This document shows, in pieces, positions 1 to 8,272 of a DNA stretch of 64,000 nucleotides. Position 1 is the first letter of the stretch. Each line of letters begins with the position of its first letter. This DNA is from Gemmatimonadota bacterium (lineage in GTDB: Bacteria > Gemmatimonadota > Gemmatimonadetes > Longimicrobiales > Gaopeijiaceae): assembly GCA_022822325.1 (NCBI GenBank), contig JAJEBW010000015.1, forward strand, positions 1 through 64,000, given 5' to 3'. The position numbers and the translations under genes are program-made. Below the pieces are notes generated by a model. The model searched no databases, was not told where the DNA came from, and saw nothing but the letters and a program-made list of their open reading frames with translations.

Positions 1-291
1 CTCCGCCGAAGTTGCCCCCTACCGAAAGACCCCGCCCCTCCCAGCCGCTTGACAGCGCCCTACCCCCTACCCATTCTGCTTGGCGAGGAGCCAAATCTAC
101 TACCCGATTCTCACCGAAACAGCCTCCCGCCGGGACCACAATTTCCCCATAGGGAGAACCCGACTCTCTCCGCGGGACGGCATCGAAATGGATCCATAAT
201 CCGTTTTGCGTTTCCGAAAGCGACAGAGCATCAGGCGACGACGGGTGGATTCCGGCCGCAGGAGCAAAATGTACACGATCGTGGAGACAGT
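1..291. other. Upstream region of the LRR protease gene, no gene seen
   Basis: No convincing coding region is visible. An open frame continues upstream of the chosen start of the next gene, but its translation is low-complexity and unlike any leader peptide. A candidate promoter lies at 49-77. The remaining roughly 210 bases up to the ATG at 292 would form a long leader in which I see no recognisable riboswitch. Confidence 0.4.
49..77 (+). promoter_or_regulatory. Candidate promoter of the LRR metzincin gene
   Basis: A perfect TTGACA lies at 49-54, and CATTCT, a moderate -10 match, at 72-77 with 17 bases between them. The predicted transcript would have a leader of about 205 bases. The -10 match is weak, so this is only a candidate. 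Confidence 0.35.
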
Positions 292-3200
292 ATGACTGGC
301 TTGAGAATGCGGATTCGGCCAACTCGGGTGGTCTTCCTGGCTGCGGCCGCCACCGTTGCCTGTGAAGCGGACCAGATCGCCGCGCCGCATCCGCGCCTGC
401 TGGCGAATTCAGTGGAGTTCCTGGCAGCCGATTCGACTTCCGACCGCGTCGGTCTCACGGCTCTGTACCATGCAACCGGAGGGCCGGATTGGGCCCTGGA
501 CCGGAACTGGCTCACCTTCGATCCACTGGAGGATTGGTGGGGGGTGACCGCGGACTCGCTGGACCGAGTGACGAGGCTGGAGCTTCCATGGAATAACTTG
601 GTTGGTCCACTTCCAGCCCAACTGGGCAACCTCAAACTGCTGGAGCATCTGCACCTTGGGGGAAATCTCGCCCTGACGGGCCCCATTCCGCCAGAGCTGG
701 GTAACCTCGTCCGGTTGCGAACGCTGGACTTTATGCACGCCAAACTCACCACGATTCCCCCGGAGTTGGGTAACCTCGCCAGCTTGGAGAGACTGAACCT
801 CGGCTTAACCGGCCTGACGGCCATTCCGCCGGAACTGGGCAGTCTCGAGCGGTTGAAGTTTCTTGGCCTTGGGGGCAATCGCGCTGTAACGGCCATTCCG
901 CCGGAGCTGGGCAACCTTGCCAGACTGGATACGCTGTTCCTCGGCGGCACCGGCCTGACGGCCATTCCGCCGGAGCTGGGCAACCTCACCGGATTGGAGT
1001 ACCTGAACCTTGGGAATACTGCGCTGACGGCCATTCCGCCGGAGCTGGGCAACCTCGCCGGATTGGAGTACCTGATACTTGGGGGCCCTGCGCTGACGGC
1101 CCTTCCCCCGGAAATCGGCAATCTCACCAGATTGAAGAGGCTGGATATCAGTTGGAATCCCGCGCTGGCGACCCTTCCCCCGGAGTTTGGGAACCTCGCC
1201 AGATTGGAGTACCTGAACCTTGTGGGGACTGCACTGACGACCCTTCCCCCGGAGTTTGGCAACCTCGCCAGATTGACGAGGCTGAATATCAGCGCAAATC
1301 CGGCCCTCACCGCCCTTCCCCCGGAACTGGGCAACCTTGCCCGACTGGGGAGCCTGTCCATCGCATCCACCGCCCTCACCACCCTTTCCCCGGAGTTCGG
1401 CAACCTCAAACGGCTGGAGTTTCTGGATCTCAGGGAAAACCCCGCACTGACGGCCCTTCCCCCGGAGTTCGGCAACCTTGAGCGGCTTTGGGCCCTGTAC
1501 CTCGGCAACACGGGCCTGACGGCCCTTCCCCCGGAGTTCGGCAATCTCGCCAGATTGACGCGGTTACACCTGAATGACAATCCTGCACTCACTGGTCCGA
1601 TTCCGCCGGAGTTCGGCAACCTGGCCAGACTAAGGTGGTTGGATCTCAGCGAAAACGCCCTGACAGGCCCGCTCCCCCCGGAGTTCGGCAACCTCGTGCG
1701 GCTGGAGGAACTGGACCTGAGCGGCAACACGGGCCTCAGCGGGATGCTGCCGGACAGCCTCACGAACCTGAACCGCCTGCGCACTTTCGATGCGGAGGGA
1801 ACCGGCTTGTGCGCTCCGGACGATTCGGCTTTTGCGGTCTGGATGAGCGCCCTTCGCAGTTCGCGGATCCCCGTGTGCGGCAATGCGGCCTATCTGACGC
1901 AGGCAGTGCAGTCGCTGGATATTCCCGTACCGCTGGTGGCGGGCGAGGAGGCGTTGTTGCGGGTCTTCGTAACGGCATCGGCGAATCCGGACAGAGTGAC
2001 GATTCCTCCTCTGCTGGCGCGGTTCTACCTGGAAGGCGCGGAGGTGCACGTCGAGGAGATTCCGGCCACGCCGCATCCGATACTGGCGCACGTTGACGAA
2101 GGTAGTCTGGCGGCATCGGCCGACGCGAAGGTTCCCGGCGAACTGATACGGCCCGGACTTGAGTTGGTGATTGAGGTCAATCCGGATTCGACGCTGGACC
2201 CGTTGCTGGGGGTGGCAAGGCGCATTCCAGCCGAGGGTCGTCTGGCGGTTGATGTGCGCGAAGTGCCTCACTTTGACCTGACCGTCATCCCGTTCCTGTG
2301 GACCGAAAACCCGGATTCGACGTTGGTTGAGCTGGTGGAGGCCATGAGCGCCGATCCACAGAACCACGTAAACCTCCAAAAGACGGCTGATCTGTTGCCC
2401 GTAGGAGGAATGCGGGTTACCGCTCACGCGCCCGTCATGACCTCGTCGAACAGCGGGCACCACATTGCATCCGAAACGAGTGCGATACGGACGATAGAGG
2501 GCGGAACCGGCCAATGGATGGGGATGCTGCCTCGGTTCTCCGATGTGGGAGGTGTGGCGTTCGGCAGCGATATCAGTGCTTCTGTGCCGGACGGGAGGAC
2601 GATTGCCCACGAGCTGGGCCACAATTTCGGCCTCGACCATGCGCCCTGCGGGAATCCCCAGAACATCGACTACCACTTCCCCGACCCTGGGGGCAAAATC
2701 GGAGCGTGGGGATACGCGGTCCGAAGGAGCGAGCTGGTCTCGTATAGGACCTACGATCTGATGTCCTATTGCCATCCCGAATGGATCAGCCCCTATCACT
2801 TTACCAAGGCGCTGAGATACCGAATCGCGTACCAAAGGCAGTCTGCAAGCCGTGTGTTGGCCGCTCCCGCCCGCAGCCTGCTGTTGTGGGGCGGCGTGGA
2901 TTCGACCGGGACGCCCTATCTGGAGCCCGTGTTCGTCGTCAATGCGCCGCCATCTCTGCCCGATCGTGGCGGCGACTGGACGATCGAGGGTCGCGACGCA
3001 GAGGGGTCGGTGCTGTTCGCCCTTGCCTTTGCGATGCAGAGGATCGCGGATGCGGGCGAGGGAGACGGGGGATTCACATTCATGGTTCCCGCCGCACCGG
3101 GCTGGGAGGCGCTGGCGAGCGTGACGCTGTCCGGTCCGCGCGGAACGGCCACGCTCGATGCATCCACCGACCGGCCCATGTCCATCTGGCGCAACCGAGA

Positions 3201-3324
3201 CGGCCAGGTCCGGGCCATCATTCGCGGCCCACCGGAGGGGCGGGGAGCTGGGCCGGGGGGTCGGACGAACGGACTGGAAGTGCTGGTTAGCCGGGGCATC
3301 CCTTCGCTGGACCAATGGCGGTAG
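292..3324 (+). CDS. Secreted leucine-rich-repeat protein with a metzincin-type zinc protease domain
   Basis: This product of 1010 residues starts at the ATG at 292, because the frame upstream is low-complexity while MTGLRMRIRP and the hydrophobic run after it look like an export signal with a weak lipobox (TVAC). A typical LRR N-cap (LYHATGGPDW) is followed by 17 leucine-rich repeats at residues 106-507. A linker leads to HELGHNFGLDH at 773-783, the HExxHxxGxxH zinc site of metzincins, and a Met-turn (LMSYC) near 824. A beta-rich C-terminal domain follows. The fold predicts an extracellular or surface metalloprotease whose LRR array binds a partner or substrate, which cannot be named from sequence. 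Base composition looks less GC-rich than the neighbours. The gene converges on the M3 peptidase gene. Confidence 0.85.
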   Translation: MTGLRMRIRPTRVVFLAAAATVACEADQIAAPHPRLLANSVEFLAADSTSDRVGLTALYHATGGPDWALDRNWLTFDPLEDWWGVTADSLDRVTRLELPWNNLVGPLPAQLGNLKLLEHLHLGGNLALTGPIPPELGNLVRLRTLDFMHAKLTTIPPELGNLASLERLNLGLTGLTAIPPELGSLERLKFLGLGGNRAVTAIPPELGNLARLDTLFLGGTGLTAIPPELGNLTGLEYLNLGNTALTAIPPELGNLAGLEYLILGGPALTALPPEIGNLTRLKRLDISWNPALATLPPEFGNLARLEYLNLVGTALTTLPPEFGNLARLTRLNISANPALTALPPELGNLARLGSLSIASTALTTLSPEFGNLKRLEFLDLRENPALTALPPEFGNLERLWALYLGNTGLTALPPEFGNLARLTRLHLNDNPALTGPIPPEFGNLARLRWLDLSENALTGPLPPEFGNLVRLEELDLSGNTGLSGMLPDSLTNLNRLRTFDAEGTGLCAPDDSAFAVWMSALRSSRIPVCGNAAYLTQAVQSLDIPVPLVAGEEALLRVFVTASANPDRVTIPPLLARFYLEGAEVHVEEIPATPHPILAHVDEGSLAASADAKVPGELIRPGLELVIEVNPDSTLDPLLGVARRIPAEGRLAVDVREVPHFDLTVIPFLWTENPDSTLVELVEAMSADPQNHVNLQKTADLLPVGGMRVTAHAPVMTSSNSGHHIASETSAIRTIEGGTGQWMGMLPRFSDVGGVAFGSDISASVPDGRTIAHELGHNFGLDHAPCGNPQNIDYHFPDPGGKIGAWGYAVRRSELVSYRTYDLMSYCHPEWISPYHFTKALRYRIAYQRQSASRVLAAPARSLLLWGGVDSTGTPYLEPVFVVNAPPSLPDRGGDWTIEGRDAEGSVLFALAFAMQRIADAGEGDGGFTFMVPAAPGWEALASVTLSGPRGTATLDASTDRPMSIWRNRDGQVRAIIRGPPEGRGAGPGGRTNGLEVLVSRGIPSLDQWR
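607..1812 (+). repeat. Seventeen tandem leucine-rich repeats in the coding sequence
   Basis: Units of 23-25 residues follow the pattern PPELGNLxxLxxLxLxxxxLTxI/L. The invariant PPE(L/F/I)GNL core recurs with near-identical codons, so the DNA itself is a 69-75 base tandem array. Short (TALTAI) and long (NPALTGPI) units alternate in places, which suggests expansion by unequal recombination. Confidence 0.9.
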
Positions 3325-3412
3325 GATGGGTTTCTCCGTTCCCGTCGGCCGACGGAAGCGCCCGAACTCGCATGCCAGACACAACAACCATCGAATCGAA
3401 GAACATCACTAC

Positions 3413-5452
3413 CTATCGGCCGCAGTCCCCCTGCGCCTCCCCCAGATTCCGCCGAATCAACGCCTCCGGATCGGGGTCGCGGCCCCGGAAGTCGCGGAAG
3501 AGCTCGTCGGCGTCGCGGCTGTCCCCCCGGGCGAGGATCCGGTCCCGGAATTCGCGGCCCACGTCGGGGTTCAGCACCCCGTCCTCGCGAAAGCGCGAGA
3601 AGGCGTCGGCCTCCAGCGTCTCGGACCAGAGGTAGGAGTAGTAGGCCGAGGCGTAGCCGCCCGCGAAGAGGTGCGCGAAGGAGGGAAGGATGTGCCGCTC
3701 GACGAAGCGGCCGGAGGGGACGAAGGGGCGGAGCAGGCGGCGTGCGTATTCCATGACGGGGACGGTGCCGTCGTAGCGCCGGTGCAGCGCCAGATCGAGG
3801 TTGGCGAAGGAAAGCTGCCGCATCTGCATCCAGCCGGCCATGAAGCGGCGCGCGGCCAGAAGCCGTTCCAGCATCTCGGGCGGGAGCCCGGCGCCGGTCT
3901 GGTGGTGGCGGGCGAAGAGATCGAGCGCGGTCGGCTCCCAGCACCAGTTTTCCATGATTTGCGAGGGGACCTCGACCCAGTCCCAGGCCACATTGACGCC
4001 GGCGAGCGCGCGGACCTCGACGGTGGAGCAGATGTGGTGCAGCAGATGCCCGAACTCGTGGAAGAGGGTGCGGACCTCGCGGTGCGTGAGCAGAGCGGGG
4101 CGGCTGGGGGTGGGCGGGGTGAAGTTGCCGCCGATGAATCCGAGGTGGGGGTCGAAGGCGCCATTCGGTCCGGGGCCGCCGGTGACCAGACTGTCCATCC
4201 AGGCGCCCTGGCGCTTGGTCTCGCGGGGGAACCAGTCGGTGTAGAAGGACCCCCGGTGGAGGCCCGCCTCGTCGCCGACCTCGAAGAAGGCGACTTCCGG
4301 GTGCCAGACGGCGTCGTTTTCGACCCTTTCGACGCGAAGCCCGAAGAGCTGGCGCGCAATCTCGAAGAGGCCCTTCTGCACCTCCTCCAGGGGGAACCAG
4401 GGACGCAGCATCTCGTCGTCGATCTCGAAGCGCTCGCGCCGCAGCTTCTCCATCAGCCAGGAAACGTCCCAGGGCTCGAGGGCGCCGAGCCCGGTTTGGG
4501 CGGCGCTGCGCTTCAGCTCGGCCGTGTCGCGCTGGTGGAAGGGCTCGGTGCGGCCGGCCAGGTCGTCGACGAAGGCGCGCACCCGGTCCCCCTTCCCCGC
4601 CATGAGCGTCTCGAGGCGGTAGTCGGGGAAGTCGCGGTAGCCGAGGAGCGCGGCCATCCTCCGCCGGATCTCGAGGATCCGTTCGATGATCGGCGCGTTG
4701 TCGCGGTCGCCGCCTGTGCAGCGGTCGAGATAGGCGGCGTGAATCTCGCGCCGGAGCTCGCGGTCGTCGGCGTGTTGCAGGACGGCCTGCACGCTTGGCA
4801 TGTCCAGGGTGAGCAGCCAGCCCTCCTCTTCCCTGGCCGCCGCCAGTTCGGCCGCGCGTTCGAGCGCCGTTTCGGGAAGGCCCGCCAGCCGGTCCGGACT
4901 GCGAATCACCTTCCGGAAGGCTGCCGTCTCTTCGAGCAGATGTTCCTCGAAGCGGCGTCCCAGCTCCGAGAGTTCGATTTGCAGCGTCTCCAGCTCGGTC
5001 TTCCCTTCCGGTTCCAGCTCCGCGCCGGCGCGCCGGAAATCCCGCAGCGTGCGGTCAAGGTTGCGGCGGCGGACTCCCTTCAGTCCCGCTCCCTCGGAAG
5101 ACGCCGCGAAGTCGCGCAGCCTGCGAAAGAGTCCCTCGTGGTGGTGCAGACGGCTGGAGAAGCGGGTGATTTCGGGCAGCGCCGCGCCGTAGGCTTCGCG
5201 CAGCTCCGGGGTGGAAGCCACATTGTTCAGGTGCGAGACCGGCGCCCAGGCGCGCGCCACCGATTCGGAGATCGCATCCAGCTCGCCCATCACTTCCTCG
5301 TAGCCACCTCCGCGTCCGGCCCCGAGCCGGTCGATGCGTTCGTGCGCCCTGGCCAGGATCTCGGCCACGGCGGGAGCGACGTCGGCGGGAGCGATCCGGT
5401 CGAAGGGGACCGGGAAACTCCGTTCGAGGAGGGGGTTGGCGTGGTCGCTCAC
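3413..5452 (-). CDS. M3 family zinc oligopeptidase (oligopeptidase A / dipeptidyl carboxypeptidase type)
   Basis: This product of 679 residues is the usual length for thimet-oligopeptidase-like M3 enzymes, which cleave short peptides in the cytoplasm or periplasm. HEFGH at residues 465-469 is the zinc motif, in the family context TLFHEFGHLLHH, and the C-terminal half matches the M3 fold (YASAYYSYLWSE). The start is GTG at 5452, overlapping the TGA of the upstream hydrolase gene as GTGA; the next residues, SDHANPLL, resemble M3 N-termini. No signal peptide is seen, so a cytoplasmic location is inferred. It is the last gene of a three-gene operon with a gamma-glutamyltransferase and an alpha/beta hydrolase, which suggests peptide or glutathione turnover. 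Whether it is an OpdA- or Dcp-type enzyme is undecided. Confidence 0.93.
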   Translation of the reverse strand: MSDHANPLLERSFPVPFDRIAPADVAPAVAEILARAHERIDRLGAGRGGGYEEVMGELDAISESVARAWAPVSHLNNVASTPELREAYGAALPEITRFSSRLHHHEGLFRRLRDFAASSEGAGLKGVRRRNLDRTLRDFRRAGAELEPEGKTELETLQIELSELGRRFEEHLLEETAAFRKVIRSPDRLAGLPETALERAAELAAAREEEGWLLTLDMPSVQAVLQHADDRELRREIHAAYLDRCTGGDRDNAPIIERILEIRRRMAALLGYRDFPDYRLETLMAGKGDRVRAFVDDLAGRTEPFHQRDTAELKRSAAQTGLGALEPWDVSWLMEKLRRERFEIDDEMLRPWFPLEEVQKGLFEIARQLFGLRVERVENDAVWHPEVAFFEVGDEAGLHRGSFYTDWFPRETKRQGAWMDSLVTGGPGPNGAFDPHLGFIGGNFTPPTPSRPALLTHREVRTLFHEFGHLLHHICSTVEVRALAGVNVAWDWVEVPSQIMENWCWEPTALDLFARHHQTGAGLPPEMLERLLAARRFMAGWMQMRQLSFANLDLALHRRYDGTVPVMEYARRLLRPFVPSGRFVERHILPSFAHLFAGGYASAYYSYLWSETLEADAFSRFREDGVLNPDVGREFRDRILARGDSRDADELFRDFRGRDPDPEALIRRNLGEAQGDCGR

Positions 5453-6180
5453 TTGGCGTCGCCGGCTCCCGCGGTCACCGTGTCGACCCACTTGCGCGTG
5501 ACGCGCGCGACCTCCGCGAGGACATCGTCCCGCGTCCGTCCCGAGCGCTTGAGCATCTTGAGCGAGTGGTCCCCGCCGTCGAGGACGTGGAGCGTGGCCC
5601 GTGGTCCGACGCGCTCGAGGAGGGGGCGCAGCAGCTCCAGGTCGGCGAGACGGTCGCGCGTTCCCTGGTGGAAGAGCATGGGACAGGGGACGTGCACGAG
5701 GTGGTCTCCGCGCACGCTCTCGCGGCGTCCGGGCGCGTGGAGTGGGAAGCCAAGGAAGACCAGGCCCGCCGGGCATCCGTCGTCGCCCGCCCGCGGACGG
5801 GCGATCGCGTCCTCGCCGGGGAGCGCCCCCGCCCGCTCCCGCTCCGCGACCAGCGTGGAACTCATTCTCCCACCCATCGACTTGCCTCCGGCGAAGAGGG
5901 GCAGCCCGGTCGCGCATTCGCGTCCCGCGCGCAAAGCCGAAGCCGCCACCGCGAGGAGCCGGCGGGGATGGTCGGGCCGCTTCCGCCCCGCCTCCATGTA
6001 CTGGAAGTTGTAGCGCAGCGTGGAGATTCCTTCGCCCGCCAGCGCCTCGGCCGCCGCCTCCATCCACGGATGGGTCATGGGCGCGCCGGCCCCATGCCCG
6101 AGGACGAGGAGGCCCGCGGGGGAAGGCGCCTCGGTCAGGATTCCGGAAACGGGCGCGTGGTCCTTCCCCTCGATTACCAC
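5449..6180 (-). CDS. Alpha/beta hydrolase of the KANL3/Tex30 (dienelactone hydrolase-like) type
   Basis: The product has 243 residues. The start GTG at 6180 overlaps the end of the upstream gamma-glutamyltransferase gene by 7 bases. Visible landmarks are an oxyanion segment GHGAGAPM, a nucleophile elbow GGKSMGGRM (serine in K-S-M-G), an acidic residue in GTRD, and a late histidine in DGGDHSLK, giving a complete Ser-Asp-His triad. This group is widespread in bacteria but its substrate is not known. It has no signal peptide. Coupling to the M3 peptidase downstream (GTGA) and the transferase upstream places it in a peptide-processing operon; a role as a peptidase or esterase is inference. Confidence 0.88.
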   Translation of the reverse strand: MVIEGKDHAPVSGILTEAPSPAGLLVLGHGAGAPMTHPWMEAAAEALAGEGISTLRYNFQYMEAGRKRPDHPRRLLAVAASALRAGRECATGLPLFAGGKSMGGRMSSTLVAERERAGALPGEDAIARPRAGDDGCPAGLVFLGFPLHAPGRRESVRGDHLVHVPCPMLFHQGTRDRLADLELLRPLLERVGPRATLHVLDGGDHSLKMLKRSGRTRDDVLAEVARVTRKWVDTVTAGAGDAK

Positions 6181-8090
6181 GCGATCCCGTAGTCCTCGCC
6201 ATGGTTGCTGGAGCCGCCCCACATCGTTCCGGTCGCGGCGTCGAAGAAAATCGCGTTGATCGGTCCGGAGGTGCGCGCGGAGAAGGTCAGGTCGTAGCCC
6301 ATCTCCCGCAGCTCGGCGCGGACCCACTCGGGCACGCCGTCGTTGAGAAGGAGGCGTCCGGGCTGCGACTCGTGCGCGCCGAAGGAGCTCCGCATCTGGT
6401 AGCTGTTGAAGTTCGCCGCCTCGGCCGCCTCCTGAACATTCATCCCGAACTCGACCACATTCAGGAAGAATTGGAGGAGGTTCTGGTCCTGTCCGTCGCC
6501 GCCCTGCACCGCGAAGGAGAGGAATGGACGCCCATCGCGGAGCGCCAGCGAGGGGGTGAGGGTCGCGCGCGGACGCTTCCCCGGCTCCACCACGTTGTAG
6601 GGTCCGGCGCGCTCGTCCAGGACGAAGCTCTGCATCCGCTGGCTCATCCCGATTCCGGTGCGGCCGGCGATCACCGCCGGAATCCAGCCGCCCGAAGGGG
6701 TGACCGAAACGACCCACCCCTCGGCGTCGGCGGCCTGGATGGAGGTGGTTCCGGCGTGGAAGGCCTCGTCCGCGTCCATGCCGGAATCGTCGGGAGTGGC
6801 GACCGGGTCCGCGTTCCAGCCCTCGATCAGGTGGAGGAAGGGGTTGGTTCCGCCCTGGTAGGGGTAGGGGTCGCCGGGCAGCACCCCGGGGTCGTTCCGT
6901 TCCCAGTCGATCTCGGCGGCGCGCGCTGCGGCGTACTCCTTCGACAGAAGTCCCTCGATCGGTTCCTCCGGCGGGTAGTAGGGATCGCCGTAGTAGAAGT
7001 CGCGGTCGGCGAAGGCCAGATTCATCGCCTGGTAGAGGGTGTGGATGTAGCGGGTCGAGTTGTAGCCCATCGACGCCACCTCGAGCCCTTCCAGGATATT
7101 GAGCGCCTGCAGAAGGACGGGACCCTGCACCCAGGTGGTCAGCTTGTAGACCTCGATTCCCTTGTAGCTCGCGCGGACCGGCTCCTCCAGGTGAACCTCC
7201 CAGTTGGCCAGGTCGGCGAGGGTGTGAAGTCCGCCCTGCTCCCGGGAACCGCGCACGAACTCCTCGGCGACGTCGCCCCGGTAGAAGCGGTCGTAGGCGG
7301 CCATGATCGCCTCCTTGCGCGACGCCCCCGCGGCCAGCGCCCGGGCTTCCGCCTCGACAAGCCGCTCCAGGGTGCGCGCGAGGTCCTCCTGCACGAAGAT
7401 CTCCCCCGCGGCGGGCGCGGCCCGGTCCTCGCCGTAGTGCGGGAGGAAGACCTCCTTCGAGTACGGCCACCCCGCCAGGCGGTCCTTCTGGCGCTCGATG
7501 GAGTTGGCCGCCTGCGCCTCGATCGGGTAGCCGCGCGCCATCTCGATCGCCGGCGCCAGGACGTCGGCCAGGCTGAGGCGCCCGTATTCGGCAACCATCA
7601 CCATCAGGCCGCCGGGAGTTCCGGGGGTGACCGCCGCCAGGGGACCGTAGGCGGGCGGGATCTCCATTCCCCGCTCGCGGAAGAACTCCGGCGTGGCTCC
7701 GGTCGGCGCCGCCCCCAGGGCGTTGATCCCGATCACCTCGCCGGTTTCGGGGTTGTGGATCAGCGCCTGGGTCTCGCCCCCCCAGCCGAGCACATCCCAC
7801 ATCGTCGCGGTGGCGCCCAGCATCGCCGCGGCCGCGTCCACCGCATTGCCGCCCTTCATGAAGGTCATCGCCCCGGCGGTCGCCCCGAGCGGCTTCCCCG
7901 TAATGGCCATCCAGTCCTTGCCGTGAAGAACCGGCTTCTGGGTCCGCTGCGCCTGCGCATTCGCCGCGAAAAGGGAGGCGGCGAGGAGGGCGCACAGGAG
8001 GGAGCGGGCGATGCGGAGCGTCCCCTCGCGGAGAGGTTCCAGGCGGGTGGCGGACGCGGCTCGGCGCGTCGAAATCACTGGGAATGGCAT
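6174..8090 (-). CDS. Gamma-glutamyltransferase family protein (secreted Ntn hydrolase)
   Basis: This product of 638 residues matches the precursor length of gamma-glutamyltransferases, which autocleave and transfer or hydrolyse the gamma-glutamyl group of glutathione. The ATG at 8090 is chosen because it gives a clean signal peptide ending ANAQA and has a purine-rich stretch (GGAAGAAGAG) upstream. The GNAVDAAAAM segment and the glycine-rich C-terminal part are family landmarks. The autocleavage threonine is predicted at residue 448 in AGTTSIQAAD. The second motif residue is serine where classic enzymes have histidine (TTHYS), so specificity may differ, for example an acylase-like branch. It is the first gene of the operon with the hydrolase and M3 peptidase. 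Confidence 0.93.
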   Translation of the reverse strand: MPFPVISTRRAASATRLEPLREGTLRIARSLLCALLAASLFAANAQAQRTQKPVLHGKDWMAITGKPLGATAGAMTFMKGGNAVDAAAAMLGATATMWDVLGWGGETQALIHNPETGEVIGINALGAAPTGATPEFFRERGMEIPPAYGPLAAVTPGTPGGLMVMVAEYGRLSLADVLAPAIEMARGYPIEAQAANSIERQKDRLAGWPYSKEVFLPHYGEDRAAPAAGEIFVQEDLARTLERLVEAEARALAAGASRKEAIMAAYDRFYRGDVAEEFVRGSREQGGLHTLADLANWEVHLEEPVRASYKGIEVYKLTTWVQGPVLLQALNILEGLEVASMGYNSTRYIHTLYQAMNLAFADRDFYYGDPYYPPEEPIEGLLSKEYAAARAAEIDWERNDPGVLPGDPYPYQGGTNPFLHLIEGWNADPVATPDDSGMDADEAFHAGTTSIQAADAEGWVVSVTPSGGWIPAVIAGRTGIGMSQRMQSFVLDERAGPYNVVEPGKRPRATLTPSLALRDGRPFLSFAVQGGDGQDQNLLQFFLNVVEFGMNVQEAAEAANFNSYQMRSSFGAHESQPGRLLLNDGVPEWVRAELREMGYDLTFSARTSGPINAIFFDAATGTMWGGSSNHGEDYGIAW

Positions 8091-8272
8091 GACGGTTTTC
8101 TCTCTTCTTCCCGGTCTGCGCCGGGTCGGTCCGGGGGCGATGGCATCCTGACGGAATCGCACGAAGGCTACCAGCGACCCGACGGTCGCGCCAGATTTGC
8201 ACCCGCAGCCGGAGCCGTCGGCCGGGCGGTGCGGCCGGGGAATCCAGGCGCGAGACCGGGAGAGGAATGACG
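8091..8272. other. Divergent intergenic region between the gamma-glutamyltransferase operon and glnS
   Basis: About 180 bases separate two divergent genes and must hold both promoters. No pair of boxes stands out on either strand. A GGGAGAGG ribosome binding site at 8258-8265 serves glnS. Confidence 0.4.

Noticed and set aside
607-1812. Regular repeats that might suggest a CRISPR-like or satellite array
   Set aside because: They are in-frame leucine-rich repeats with continuous coding and no spacers.
3343-3354. Palindrome CGTCGGCCGACG as a terminator between the LRR and M3 genes
   Set aside because: It has no loop of useful size and no T-run on either strand, so it is more likely a chance GC-rich palindrome.
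3158-6013. A 951-codon open frame on the plus strand, antisense to the M3 peptidase
   Set aside because: The minus strand carries HEFGH and M3 family sequence; the plus reading is low-complexity and starts inside the LRR gene.
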